A stretch of DNA of 64,000 bases from Ziziphus jujuba (taxonomy: Eukaryota > Streptophyta > Magnoliopsida > Rosales > Rhamnaceae): contig NC_083380.1 in assembly GCF_031755915.1 (NCBI RefSeq), positions 33,751,501 through 33,815,500 on the forward strand, in the 5' to 3' direction. The notes below the pieces were generated by a model. That model made no database searches. It saw only the letters and a list, made by a program, of their open reading frames with translations, and had not been told where the DNA came from. A program made the translations under genes and the position numbers. Of this stretch, positions 23,007 through 34,932 are shown piece after piece. Positions within the stretch are counted from its first letter, which is position 1. Every line of letters starts with the position of its first letter.

Positions 23007-23752
23007 GATATGTTTATGATATGTTTAGTCTTCTTATTAATTATCTTCTGAATACTAGAAATATTTATTTATTAAAGTTTTAGAAACTCTTTGTTGCATA
23101 TACAATTGCCATGCCTTCGAATATCAATATTAAAAAATTACACTAAAATAAATAGATAATTAGTAACTGAAATAAAAATAAATAAATAAAAATTGAAAGA
23201 ATAAAATAATCAAATATTATTAATTTCCTCGTGCAAGGTTTTAAAAAGGAACAAGCGAAGGTTCAGATCAACAGGGCAAGGATCCTAACAATCTCCGGAG
23301 AACGACCATTAGACGACAACAAAAGCTGGAGTCGTTTTCGAAAACAAATCAAACTGGCCGACAACACCAAAGACGACGACGTTCGTGCCAAGTTAACTCA
23401 TGGGGTTCTCTCCGTTGTGATACCCAAGAAACCTCAGATTCTCTCCTTCTCCGTTACTTTGCCGTCCGATGTCCTCCAAACGGCCCAAACCCAAGACGTT
23501 TCGGCCCAACCAAAACCCGAAAAGCCAACGACGACAGCGGCGGCTGAGGAATCACAGAAAGGAAACGACACCGTTCCGGCATTGGAGGATGCAGAACTGT
23601 CCGGGATGACGCTGGGGAGCTATATTATGGGGCAGAAGGAATCGGGTGGTTGGAAGTTGACGATGGATAAAAATATGGGCATCAAAGTTGGGGTTGTGCT
23701 AATTGTGTTTTTGCTTGTGGTGTTTGGGTTTTTATGTGAAAGGTTCATGTAG
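22736..23752 (+). CDS. RTM2-like HSP20-domain membrane protein, copy E (longest)
   Basis: Two exons, 22736-22847 and 23238-23752; 208 residues. Exon 1: MEDTTGANSPIRLYTDFEPY, then WHRKEDADILDVHLNG. Exon 2: FKKEQAKVQINRARILTISG, FRKQIKLADN, HGVLSVVIPKKPQILSFSVT, then a Pro/Thr/Ala/Glu-rich linker (about residues 125-180) and a C-terminal membrane segment (MGIKVGVVLIVFLLVVFGFL, ends CERFM). The alpha-crystallin-like domain covers about residues 20-115. It is the least degraded member and the only one with the long linker, so it probably resembles the ancestor. RTM2 family proteins sit at membranes; an antiviral or stress role here is inference. Good TATA box, clean splice sites, no defects. Confidence 0.87.
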
Positions 23753-23889
23753 AAAGCCGTTTGACCTTTCATCTTTGTTTTATTGGTGATGTAAAATGTG
23801 GGGTTCCAACTATATTTGGTGCATATATATGAAATGTACGTAAACAACCTTTATGAACGAATACCACCAATCAAATTCCCATCATGCAT

Positions 23890-24440
23890 GCATATTGCTT
23901 AGCAACAATTTTCATTTTTTGGCATTTTATATATTTTGACATTAAAAAAAATAGAAAAAAGAAAACAATAAATAGGGCGATCAAAGCATATATATCACAT
24001 CTCTGTTTAAACATTAATATTGAATTGATGAAATATAACTTTGATTGATTGGAAATGATTGTTAATATAAGTTATTTAGATCTAGCGTCATAGGAAAAGT
24101 CTTTATACACTTATATCTAAGCCTCTTATCTAGGGGTCAACATTATTATTACCAATAAATATATTAAAAAAAAAGGTTAAACATTATTGATAACAACGCA
24201 GTTTGACTTGGACATTTAAATGGCTATAATAGTTTATTCTCAAACCACTATCTTCGAAAATCAAATTATTTCTATTTTTACGCCAAACTAGATAAGAATA
24301 AAAACTTTATTACCAAAAAAAGAAGATAAGAATAAAAACTTGTACTGAAATTTGGGTTCAAGCAATAAACTGTTCCAATTTAAAGTTGAATTTTCTAATA
24401 AAATGATTTTATATATGTATTTACACATTGACAACACACA
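23890..24440. other. AT-rich intergenic region, nothing recognised
   Basis: Follows the 3' flank of HSP20-like copy E and precedes the tRNA gene. No open frame, repeat or element recognised. Confidence 0.6.
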
Positions 24441-24445
24441 GCGGG

Positions 24446-24488
<43 letters not shown>

Positions 24489-24513
24489 GCGTGTTCGATC
24501 CACGCTCACCGCA
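24441..24513 (+). tRNA. tRNA-Phe (GAA)
   Basis: 73 nt that fold into a standard cloverleaf: acceptor stem GCGGGGA/TCACCGC plus discriminator A, D arm GCTCAGTTGGGAGAGC, anticodon loop CTGAAGA with anticodon GAA at 24474-24476, and T arm with GTTCGATCC. There is no intron, as usual for plant nuclear tRNA-Phe. CAA-type bases upstream (ACAACACACA) and a T run downstream fit a transcribed polymerase III gene. Confidence 0.97.
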
Positions 24514-24518
24514 TTTTT
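24514..24518 (+). terminator. RNA polymerase III terminator of tRNA-Phe
   Basis: Five T directly after the mature 3' end. Confidence 0.8.
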
Positions 24519-24641
24519 GCCTCTTTATTTATTTAATTATTTTTTTTTCCTCCATTTTTTTCAATTAAAAAAAAAATAATATTGAAGCGAAGCTGAGAGA
24601 GAGCAGAGCAGAGCAGAAGACAAAGAGTGAAGAAGAAGAAG

Positions 24642-24980
24642 ATGGGTTCGCGAGGAGCAAAGGAACTGGTAAGTAGGGCAACTAGAATGAAGACTAAGCT
24701 CCAATCAGCTTTCGAAGCCACAATTCTTGACCTCGAAGACGTTTCCTACCAGCACGCCGGCCACGCAGCTGTCAAAGCTAACCCTAACTCTGCCGCCGGC
24801 GAAACCCATTTCAACCTCAAGATTGTCTCCCCGAAATTCGAAGGCTTGAACCTCGTGAAACGGCATCGTTTGGTCTACGATGCCTTGGCCGACGAGCTCC
24901 AATCTGGACTCCACGCCCTCTCTATCGTCGCCAAGACTCCTCAAGAGCTCGAATTTCAACCCAAACGTCGACCAGAGTAA
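24642..24980 (+). CDS. BolA-family protein (BOLA1-like)
   Basis: Single exon, 112 residues, starting MGSRGAKELVSRATRMKTKL. The BolA fold is visible as the strand with DVSYQHAGHA, the THFNLKIVSPKFEGLNLVKRH helix-turn region with the conserved H and the RHRLVYDAL motif, and the closing GLHALSIVAKTP. BolA proteins pair with monothiol glutaredoxins and help in iron-sulfur cluster handling; plant BOLA1 is reported as a plastid form. Conserved His in AGHA and RHR could ligate a cluster shared with a glutaredoxin. The in-frame upstream stretch lacks an ATG, so the start is well placed; the N-terminus (Arg/Lys/Ser-rich, few acids) could be a short targeting peptide, but that is uncertain. Upstream is a purine-rich leader (GAGAGAGCAGAGCAG), downstream an AT-rich 3' region. 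No defects. Confidence 0.93.
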   Translation: MGSRGAKELVSRATRMKTKLQSAFEATILDLEDVSYQHAGHAAVKANPNSAAGETHFNLKIVSPKFEGLNLVKRHRLVYDALADELQSGLHALSIVAKTPQELEFQPKRRPE

Positions 24981-26906
24981 AATCCAAAACTGGGTTTTTT
25001 TTGTCACTGTGAGTGGCCGAATCCAAATTTGCTTAATTTGTGGTTTATTTTTTTATTTATTTTTGAATTATTAAATTTGTAATCGTATATCTTTGCGTAT
25101 TATACGTAGCAGTACTGCTTGCTATAAGTTTGTATGAGTTTATATTACAAGTTCATTGATCAATGTTTCTGTCCTGCACTTGTGTTGGGCATTGAGTGCC
25201 TATAACCTGTTTGTACAAAATCCGAGTCTAAAAAGACTATAAATTCTTAAACTACTATAGTTAGGTTGGTTCTTGAGGCTGAAAGGAAATTTCCTGCTTG
25301 CCCTTTTGGATTCTGTTATTTGGATTTGGGGTGATAGACTGGAGAAGAGGATCCAAAGAAGCTAGATTATATAGATTTTTGAAGAGAACTTAATGACTGT
25401 AGCATTGAAACATAAACTACTCTTTTAATCCTCCTGTACTGTGGTACAGCGCCTTAGGCTCTTGCTTGGTAATCCTTGTTTCTTAACGATGAGAAGGAAA
25501 ACCCATTGTTACCATATCAAGAATATTGGTTGGCCGGGTGACTCGGGACCATTGTTGGTATAAGACTCTGGCCTTGGGTTGGTACAATGTGTAGACACAG
25601 AGAATGGTTCCCCTGTATGGGTGAAAATCGAGAATTTTGCTTGGTGTTTAGGTGGTTCGCAAATCACAAGCACCTTAACCAGGCTAGGCTAAGGCTGTAG
25701 TGGGAACTTTGGGCACAGGTTGTTTATTTTTGGTGGGTTCATCTTAGGTTGCATATGATGGATACAACTTGACCAAGGTTAGTCCTTGGTGGAACTCATT
25801 GGTCCTTATCGAAATCAAAACTTTTGCAATAAAAAGTTATGCCAAAATCTATACTTCACCACGGCATATTGGATTTTGCATGTGCATTTTATCCCCTAGT
25901 TATATCTTCAAATCATAGTAATTTCTTTTTCGAAATCAAAACTTTTGCAATAAAAAGCTACACCGACATCTATACTTCACCACAACGTGTTTTGCATGTG
26001 CATTTTATCCCTAGTTGTATATTCAAATCACAGTAATTTCTTTTTATCACACTGCTTGCAGACTGACTAGTTCTTAATTTTCTTTAATTATAAGATTATT
26101 AGGACCTTCAAAATTCCAATAATGTAGACGAAATATCACTGATTATGTTGATACTTTCCACTGTGATTATTTTTTGGGTTGTTGGCCGACTTTGTAGATT
26201 CTCCCATTGTAGGGGAGCCAACTCAATTGTTTGTTTTCTGTACTGGGGTACAATTCAGTGTAAAATTTAGATGATTACTTGGGAAATAAAACTAATTAGA
26301 ATTTAGGCAAATAGCTTAGAAGCAATCATTGTTCTCATGTCATGCCAGACAAAATTCCGAATTAGAACATCGATGCACCCTCTCTTTCTAGCATTTTGCT
26401 ATTTTTTTCTTTTCTGACTAGAAACCGTCTCTTCTTCTTGTCCTTGATGCAAAAACCTTTTGCTTAGTATTTTCCATTTTTTTTTTTTTTTTTTGGGTCA
26501 AAAAAGTGTGTTTGTCAGATTGCAGTTTTTGGATACACGTTGAGTGCAGAGTTTTGTGTTAATGGTATATATTAACACCCCATCATCAGTATTGTAGTTG
26601 AATATTTCTGAAATAGAAGACAATTGTCCTCTACCATACAATGCGAAATATGGTTTTGAAGAACTTGCAAATTTATTATATGTTTGCAAATTCATTTGTG
26701 GTTCTGGCAGATATTATAAATTAACACACTTTATTATAAGGCAATTTCATAAAATACAGTAAACATTCAAACGATTAGAAGTGTTCCACCAAGCACACCA
26801 TGTGGAATTTGACTTGTCTTATTCTTGGTAACATTCGACAATACACAGAAATCATGAGAAATAACTGCAACCCCAAATGGAATCGTCATTCTATCCCGCG
26901 TGTACT
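24981..26906. other. Intergenic region between BolA gene and JIP23-like pseudogene
   Basis: The first few hundred bases probably hold the BolA 3' UTR (AATTATTAAATTTGTAAT near 25065-25085). The rest shows no supported gene. It contains the tandem duplication at 25810-26045. Confidence 0.6.
25810..26045. repeat. Direct tandem duplication of about 120 bp
   Basis: 25810-25930 and 25931-26045 both run from CGAAATCAAAACTTTTGC through ATCTATACTTCACCAC and TTTTGCATGTGCATTTTATC to AGTAATTTCTTTTT. The second copy is a few bases shorter. Confidence 0.88.
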
Positions 26907-27789
26907 TTAATAGACATCTTGAAGAGTCATTATTCCCAGAAAGAATGGGGAACTTACATTGCCAATTGCCACCATTGACTTGCATCCATAATTTTGGTCA
27001 ATCTGGTTGAGGGTAGACTGCTTCATCTTGTCGTAAATTACACCCAAACACCATCGTCTTTATAGTGGTCCATTTCACGAACCTCGCTATAGGCAGCCTG
27101 CACAATGAATAGTTTATTTTATTTTATTTTATTTATTTTTTATAATAGTGTGAATAATTGATTGGCATACATATATATTAAAGAGAGAGCGAAAGGGAGT
27201 GAGAGGTCTTTTTGTTCATTAGAATTATATAGTTTCAAATTAATGAATGGAATTAAAAATAATTAAAAAAATAAAAAAAATTGAAAAATGAAATCCTCGA
27301 TGGTTACAATGGCTTTTCAAAACTTTTTTTGACAGCCAAGAAAGAAACTATGCTTACCCTATTAAATGTATTGTTCCATGAATTGTACCACGCTAGCATG
27401 AAGTCACAATACTTATCACCAGTTCCATTAACACCGCGATACACAACAGCCCCGATGGATCCTGTAGGTTTTGATTCCTCATGAACGTGTAAAAACACAC
27501 CGATTTCGCCATTTGCAATTACTTTAGGGTAATGGTCAACAGGGTTATGCTTGAAGCCACCATGAAAACCAAGGCCAGCCCAATCATGTCGGCCGACAAG
27601 GTTAACGTCGTTTCCAGTTGCATTATAAATCATGCAAAGCGTGGAGACTCCGTTCCCAGAGAGCTCCTTCTGATACTTTACCCATCGCATAGCCTGTTCC
27701 TTTATCGACCCCATTTCATCCAGAGCCTTTTGCGCCCTTTCTCTGCCGCTTAAATTTGCATCATCTATGGGCCTCCCATACTTCCCCAT
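26907..27789 (-). pseudogene. 23-kDa jasmonate-induced protein (JIP23)-like gene, frameshifted
   Basis: Exon 1 is 27358-27789: MGKYGRPIDDANLSGRERAQ, NGVSTLCMIYNATG, HDWAGLGFHGG, GEIGVFLHVHE, AVVYRGVNGTGDKYCDFMLA. The donor follows FNR (AGG|GTAAGC). Exon 2 starts at 27097 with AAYSEVREMDHYKDDGVW, then meets a stop; a shifted frame from about 27040 continues IYDKMKQSTLNQIDQNYGCK and SSPFFLGIMTLQDVY to TAA at 26907-26909. So exon 2 has a one- or two-base indel at about 27040-27046. The N-terminus is also shorter than in the right-hand paralogs (the MPKFAGKE part is missing). JIP23 proteins accumulate with jasmonate or stress; biochemical role is not established. It lies on the opposite strand, 30 kb from its relatives. 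Confidence 0.8.
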
Positions 27790-28373
27790 ATCTCAAATTA
27801 AAGCAAATAAATCAATTTTACAAGTTTAATAGATAGATAGGAATATTGCTCTCTTGGGGTATATATATATAGATATATATATATATACATGCTCACACTT
27901 TCCAGACAATATAACTTGTGACAAGCTAGTATGATCGTGACGATTTTAATTAACCAAGCTAGTTAAGCACGTTCACCACATTTAGCTATTTTATAAAAAT
28001 ACCTTATATATTTTATAATATGATCGCAAGCAACTTGCAGCATTTGATGCCTACATCTGGTCGACCTTGTTTTGCATGCAATGTTTATAATATACACATT
28101 TAATAAAAGGGAAACCGCACTAATACCCTCTTTGTTATCCTAGTTTTGCATAAATTCTTTATTATTTCAAAAAATTGTCGTAGCATCTACTCCACATTGT
28201 ATTTTTATAATCAGATCCTGACCCTTTTTGCATGTAATTTATTTTTAAGAAAAATTCACATATAATTGAGCGTATGAAAATGGGTAGAATGTTAGTTATG
28301 GTCCAATTGATTACATATAAAAAATTAACCAGAAATACGAGTAAGGGCTATATTGCAACAAGAATGAAATGTG
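27790..28373. other. Upstream region of JIP23-like pseudogene
   Basis: Contains (TA)n tracts at 27860-27890, about 75-100 bp before the - strand ATG, which could serve as TATA box. Otherwise AT-rich and unremarkable up to the Gypsy element. Confidence 0.5.
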
Positions 28374-28379
28374 AAGGGG

Positions 28380-29842
28380 TGTAACATCCCGTCTCGAAGT
28401 ACATTGGAATTTCTAAAATTTGACCAAAATTGACCGGGTTTGACCGTTGTTGACAAAAAAGAGATCAAATTTTGACTTTTTGTTCCTGATGGAATTTCAT
28501 ATTGATCGAGGTACCATTAAAAAGTACACATTGGCACGAGTTCATAGACTAGTAGCACGTCGAAAACGGAGCTATGGTTTGAAAGTTATGAGCAAAACAA
28601 GTTGAGGTCCAAACTGTCCAAAGGGTGCCGGAGTTGACTTTTGTTCATGCAAAGTTGAGCTTTGACTCATGCATGGTTGTGAAGTACTCGTCGATACGAG
28701 TTCATAGACTAGCGGCACGCTTAAATTGAACATCTGGTTAAAATATTATGGACATGCAAAGTTTTTCAAATACCGTAATATTTTAATATATTTTGACTTG
28801 AGTGAACAGTGTGTGCCACGTGTTGTATATTCAGCCAATCCCGTGAGTAAATAGTATCACCCACGGGTGGCTTTTATTTTGGCAAAAACACGTGAGCTAG
28901 AAGGGAAGAGAGAGAAAGAGGGGAGGAGAGAGAGAGAGAGCTAGAAAGAGAAACCCCACCGGCCAACCACCGTTCACCCATTTCTGGCCACCAGAACAGT
29001 ACACGCGTCACCCTCGCTTGAAGCCCATCTGAAAACCAGCAGGCCAGCCAAAAATCACGGCCAACCGACCGCCGACACGCCTGGATCGAGACTTTTTCGG
29101 CAGCAGTGCCGATTTCTTCAAACCCAGATTTCTCCCTATTCCGACCTGTGTATGCCTCACCGCCGGTCCTGTTGAGTCACCCATTCCCCGATCTACCTTC
29201 CCACCAAAAATCAAGGCCAGTGGCCACCGGACGCACCGTCGGCTGTGGCGGATTCCGGTGATCACGGCGGCTCATCGCGAAATCGACTTTTCGGTGAGTT
29301 TCCAGTTGCACCGCCCATCCTTTCCCACTAATTCCAACCCTCTGAACCCAAATTCGGTGTCCACTTTCCTCAATTCTTAATGGATTGTGAGAATCGAGGA
29401 CTTGAATTCCGAGAGCTTTCCGGTAAGATTCCGACCACCTCGGGTCCGATCTCCGAAAAGTAAGACTAGATTTGTAATCTTTGTTTCACAAGCTTCGATT
29501 CGGTATATTACTCGTAAATTTTGATTAACGTTTGTGTTAAACCCCCCGGGTACCGGATATTATTTATCCGAATAAAATATTAATTTATTTGAGTTGTGTA
29601 ATATTGTTGTTCTAGGATCTTGGGTTAATTGCATGCTCGAGGTGAGTGACCCACCTTCGAAATTAATTTTAGGAGAAATAAGGTAGTGTTTATAGAAGTG
29701 TGTTTTCAGTGCAGGAAAATTGTGGTAAATCCAACCCTTAGGGAAGGTTCTGCTGGATTTTCCATTGGAGGGTCCGGTAGGGTTTTCTTGGGATCATGGC
29801 TTATCTAGGATTTCGGTGAGAAATTTTAGACGGGTCCTGACA
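28380..29842 (+). repeat. 5' LTR of Gypsy element (1,463 bp, short type)
   Basis: Starts TGTAACATCCCG and ends GGGTCCTGACA. It matches the ~3-kb LTRs of this window at both ends but lacks their ~1.6-kb middle part (from GTGAGTGACCCACCTT straight to GTGTTTATAGAAGTGTG). It also lacks about 40 bp (after CTAGGA, about 29615) present in the 3' LTR. Confidence 0.9.
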
Positions 29843-29844
29843 GT

Positions 29845-29856
29845 TGGTATCAGAGC
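29845..29856 (+). other. Primer-binding site (initiator tRNA-Met) of Gypsy element
   Basis: TGGTATCAGAGC, 2 bp after the 5' LTR. Confidence 0.9.
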
Positions 29857-31406
29857 TCTAGGTTCTAGTATTCCTAAAGGATTGTGCATTGTTGTGCGTT
29901 CCATCCGCGTCTAGTTTCTCGTTTTAATTATCTTAAAGCGTTATTTCCCTTTATCTCGAAGCAAATCCGTTGCCCAAGTTTAAATAACTCTAATCTTCGT
30001 GGGCGTCAATTAGAATCACCTATCCTAACGGGGAATTCCTATGGCCTAGTCAATGGTCGAGGATTGCCTTTTCTTTATCGAAGGTCAAGTAATGGGGGCA
30101 GATCCAATTCTGTAAATCTTTTTGGGATTCGAAGTGGTCCTAGATATGGATTGAGTAGTTATGAATCTTATGTTTATGGACCGCTACCATAAAAGAGTAA
30201 AGTTAAAGTGTTTCAGCTTACCTGAAGTGGTGCTTGGTGGAGGAGTTAAAAGGCCTTTACCGTGGTTAATTTCTATCCTCGTCTCCAAGGAGCTATCGGA
30301 GAATGGTTGTCAAGGGTATTTGACCCATATGGTTGATGCCCGAATAGATGGTGAGCATTGGAAGTGCTCACAGTGGGAAGCAATTCGAAAGCGTTTCCCA
30401 ACAAGTTACCTGGATTACAACCATAAAGGATATCAAATCACCATTGAAATGGCTTTGGACATCAATCTATTTCAATACCGCAATATCGTGCGACTCCATC
30501 AAAGTTAAGGGAGCTTAAAGGCTTAGCTGCAAGATTTGGTGAATAAAGGTTTCGCTAGATCAACCATATCATCGTGAATGACATCCGTTTCGTTCATGAA
30601 GAAGAATGATGGCTGCCTAAGGGTGTGTATTGGCTACCAACGACTTAACAAGGTCACCACCCATAATTGATACCCGTTGCCGAGTATGAATGTGTGTCGA
30701 TCAACCTCAAGGTCTCAAGATATTTTTCCGATCAATTATCAAAAATAAATGCTTTTCAAAGTGATATTTGAAACTAAAGGTATTTTATTTATGTTTTTAT
30801 TATTTATTTAAATCGATGTTTTAGCATGAATTTCATTTACATTGATTTTATTATTTATTTAAAATTGTGATTTAAAATGTATTTTAACATGTTTTTATAA
30901 TTTACCTTAATTATGAGAGCTTACATAAAATGTGTTTTCATCATTTATTCAATTAATGTTTTAAATGTGCATTTTACTATGACCTTATTATTGAAATTGA
31001 TTGGATGATTTAAAATAAATTTTATTATATTATTACTCTTATTTTAAATGCACGTTCTAAATATTTCTTTTATTATTTAATCGATTCATTTTACTTATTT
31101 TAAAATGATTATAAAAATGCATTTATTCATGTTTTTATTATTGTTCCAAGGTGGAATTTTAACAATTGCCTATGCAAGTTAAGGTATTTTAAACTAATTA
31201 AAATAATTTTCTTATTATTTATTATTTCATTGATTTAATTAGTAAATTTTATAAATTATATTTTGATTGTTGAGGAAATTTGAAAATTTAATTTGGGTTG
31301 ATGAATTGTATATATTTTATGTTGGTGGTATATTTGAAAAATATATTTATTATTTGTTTTATGTTATGGTTTTTCCAAGAGCAACTTAAGGTTTAAGTAT
31401 CGCCAA
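29857..31406 (+). other. Degenerate Gypsy interior, no usable frame
   Basis: Expected gag to RT part of the element. Only short open frames remain and I recognise no domain. The stretch 30740-31380 is very AT-rich with repeated TTTTATTATTTATTTAAA-like motifs, more like spacer than decayed pol. Confidence 0.55.
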
Positions 31407-31988
31407 TTGAGAATCCAAAAGTGGGATATCGTTGAGTTCAAAAAGGAGATCCTAAAGGAAGCACGTGATTCAGTGTATGTGATACACCGCAAAGATATAA
31501 AGATATATCGAATGCTCAGTAAGTATTATTGGTGGATTGGCATGACAAAAGAAGTTGTCGAATTAGAATCAAGGTACGTAAGTTACCGACAAGTGGAAGC
31601 GAGAAGTAGAAATGTTAACGCACTTTTTACTGGTACAAGAGTGGTTCTCACTGAGACAAGTCGGCCAAGCTGTTCGTAAAGCATATCATGAGACTACACC
31701 GAGTATCAATCACCATCACGACTATTTGAGATTAGAGCTTTACTTCAAGACTATGACGAAGATTAACAGATACACTTGGAGCGAGACTTAATTACTACAT
31801 CGCTTCCATCACAGGCCAATGGACAAGCGAAGTGCAGAATTTATACTTCGGAAGTTATGCTGAGACCGTGCATTATGTGATGTCAAATGAAGTGGGAATA
31901 AGCAATTGTCGTTGATAAGGTCCGTTGTAATATTAACTACCAAGCAAGTATTGAAATGTCTTCGTACGAAGCTCTATATAAGAGACAA
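31407..31988 (+). pseudogene. Gypsy pol remnant: integrase zinc-binding and core
   Basis: 31407-31680 translates to EILKEARDSVYVIHRKDIKI and YYWWIGMTKEVVELESRYVS, the decayed integrase zinc-binding region of Ty3/Gypsy elements. At 31825-31870 there is a corrupted trace of the integrase core, and at 31935-31980 NYQASIEMSSYEALY, close to the end of the core. Stops and shifts are frequent. The solo LTR at 31989 cuts it. Confidence 0.7.
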
Positions 31989-34927
31989 TGTCAGGACCCG
32001 TTCAGAATTCCTCCCCGAAACCCTAGACAAGCCCTGATCCCAGGGAAACCCTACTGGACCCTCCAACGGAAAATCCGGCAAATCGTCCCATAAGGGATGG
32101 ACTAACCACAAATTTACCTGCACTGAAAACACACTTCTAAAAACATTCCCTTATTCCTCCCACGTTACTACAGATTGATTCCACAAATTTCAGCACTTCA
32201 AATAATAACAGCAGCAATCCAGTGCATAAATAAAACATAAGTGTCCCAATAGTATACAGAGCTTTAAGGAGTGCTAATCAACATAAATACAACAAGGATG
32301 AAAGAAATAATACACTGAAATGAAAAAAAGTACAGAAGTACTTCTCGAAACACAACAGCAGCGGAACACTTGATTCGCTCCGGAAGAACGTCTACCACCA
32401 CTTGCACCTAAGGGAATGGAACTCAAAAACGTGAGATGCTAATCATCTCAATGAGTGACCCTAACTACTGAACACTTTTAATGATAATAAAATAATAATA
32501 ATAATAATAATTAAGGGAACTGAATAAATACCAACAATTAATAAATAAATAATGACAACTGTTGGAAATAATAATTTCCCTCAAAACTCTCACCAATCGC
32601 TCCGTTTGAAATGTTCCATTTTTAAAACAATTTCACAAAACCCGATGTACATACTTCCCAAAAACCAAGGGATTAAACCATTTGATAAACAATAAATAAA
32701 TAAATACATACCCCAATATATAATTAAAACATAATAAATTATAGTAATTAATTTTTTGAACACCTTTGGGGTTAAACATTATTTGCAAATTACACCTGAC
32801 GCACCACACCATATACCGATGATGCCCTCCGATACCCAGCGTCCCGAGCACCGACTGGCGGGGGGGTTAAAGAGAGAAACCTGCAAACGGCACTTCGGCA
32901 TCCCGACAGTACCGCTGCTGAAACCATCTCCCGGCCAAGGAGGGGGGCAGCTGTGAGCAATAACAAACTTGCCTGCCCACGGTCCAATGGCAACAACGGG
33001 AGAAATAATAACCACGCGCTAAACCACATAATACCTGCCCGCTACCACGTGTCCATACACCAGAACACCAATACTGTATGAGTGCATCTAAAAATAAACA
33101 TTTTTAACCAACCGTACCGTTTTCCAAAATTACCGTGGGAAATACATTAAATTCTCACACTTACCATCCCACATATTTTTATTTAATAAACCGGTACGAA
33201 ACATTGATAACCAACAAACCACAATTTTCTCGACGTACGAGATGCAACCATAAAAATACTGCGGGCATAATTTATAAAATTTAAACAAATATTTTCGTAA
33301 AATATTTAACCCAATTATGCCCGAAAAATTAATACTGAAAACCACGTACAAATAATACCGAAATACACTTTGCTCATGCATAATAAATTAAATCACAATA
33401 AAACCATAATTAAATCACACCACATGAGCATAATTTAAATACCAATTTAAATACCAATTAAACATAATTAATTGCCCAAAATAATTTTTGAAGGTGGGTC
33501 ACTCACCTTGAGCGGGTAAATCAACTAAGATCCTCCTCGGGATCAACTCCACTACTCACGCGTGCACCTAAACAACCACAGTATACCAACCAAAAATATT
33601 AATATTTTATTCGGGTAATTCCCAAATGGGTACCCGGGGAGCGAACACCAAACGATATCTAAAAGTTACGAGTTATATACCGAATCGAAGCTCGCGTGAT
33701 GAGGATCACGGATTCGGTCTTACTTTCCGGTGATCGGACCCGACGGGGTCGGAATCTCGCCGAAAAACCTTTCGGGTTTCGGCTCCGCCATTCTCCCAAA
33801 CCGTCACGAATTGGCGAAAACGGATGCCTGATTCGGGTTCAGGAGGCTGAACACAGTGGACTGGAGCCGACCAGAAAACTGGGTACTCGCCGGAACAGTA
33901 ACTTTCGGCAAGCCGCCGTGGTCACCGGCAACAGTCGAAGGCGGCGGCGCGTGCGGTGGCCGTTGGCTATGATTTTTTGCAGATTTGTAGATCAAGGGGA
34001 GAGCAATCCAACGGGACCGGCGGTGAGGCAAACGGAGGCCGGATGGCGGAGAAATCACGGTTTGAAGATTTCCGGCCCCTCACCGGAAAACGCTCCGATC
34101 CCGGCGCGTCGGTGGTCTGGTGGCCATGAAACTTGGTGGGTCGGCCGAACTTGAGGAGGGGATCAAGGGTGTCTAGCGCGTGTGGCAGGAAAATGGCCGA
34201 AAAATGGCCGGAAATGGGTCAATCGGCGGTGGAGGGAAAAAGTCGCCGCCAATCTTCGAACGTCCGATCCGGGCGCGTCCGGCGGCCGATCGCCGTGAAA
34301 ATTTGAGGTTTTTCCGGAAATGGGGAGGGGAATCTTTCTGGCCAGCGCGTGTACAGTAGATCGGCCAGAAAATTTGAAAATCTCCGGTGGCCGTCGGACT
34401 TTCTCTCTCCTCTCTCTCTTTCTCTCTCTTCCCCGAGATTTTGTCAAATAAAAGCCACCGTGCGACACTGTTCATGCCACGTGGACCAATCATAAGCTGA
34501 CACGTGGTGTTTCACTGTTCATCGTTTCAAAAACATTAAAATATTACGGTATCCGGCAAACTTCACGCGTCCATAACTTTTTAACCGGATGTCCGTTTTA
34601 AGCGTGCCGCTAGTCTGTGAACTCATATCGACGAGCACTTCACAACCATGCATAAGTCAAAGCTCATTTCCCCATAAATAAAAAGTCAACTTCGGCACCC
34701 TTTGGACAGTTTGGACCGCAACTTGTTTTGCTCATAACTTTCAAACCGTAGCTCTGTTTTCTACGTGCTACTAGTCTACGAACTCGGGGCATCGTGCACT
34801 TCGCCATGGTACGCTGGTCAACTGGAAATTCCAACTGGAGCAAAAGTCAACTTTTGACCCGCTCGGTCAACGGTCAACCTCGGTCAACGTGCACGGATTC
34901 CGATGCGATTTGGGACAGGGTGTTACA
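31989..34927 (-). mobile_element. Solo LTR nested in Gypsy pol, - strand (2.94 kb)
   Basis: Opens TGTCAGGACCC and closes GGGTGTTACA on the + strand. It is flanked by GACAA (31984-31988 and 34928-34932), a perfect 5-bp duplication. On both sides the host integrase reading continues, so the insertion point is exact. Same family as 7546-10405, with which it aligns over its whole length. Confidence 0.93.
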
Positions 34928-34932
34928 GACAA

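Noticed and set aside
26767..26985. 72-codon - strand frame at the end of the JIP23-like pseudogene
   Set aside because: Other-frame shadow of exon 2 and its 3' flank.
29884..30508. Two open frames of about 100 codons after the Gypsy primer site
   Set aside because: Position fits gag, but I see no capsid or zinc-knuckle motif and the frames overlap; treated as decayed interior.
30740..31380. Satellite or CRISPR-like array
   Set aside because: The AT-rich motifs recur irregularly without constant spacer length; this is decayed spacer in a plant retroelement.
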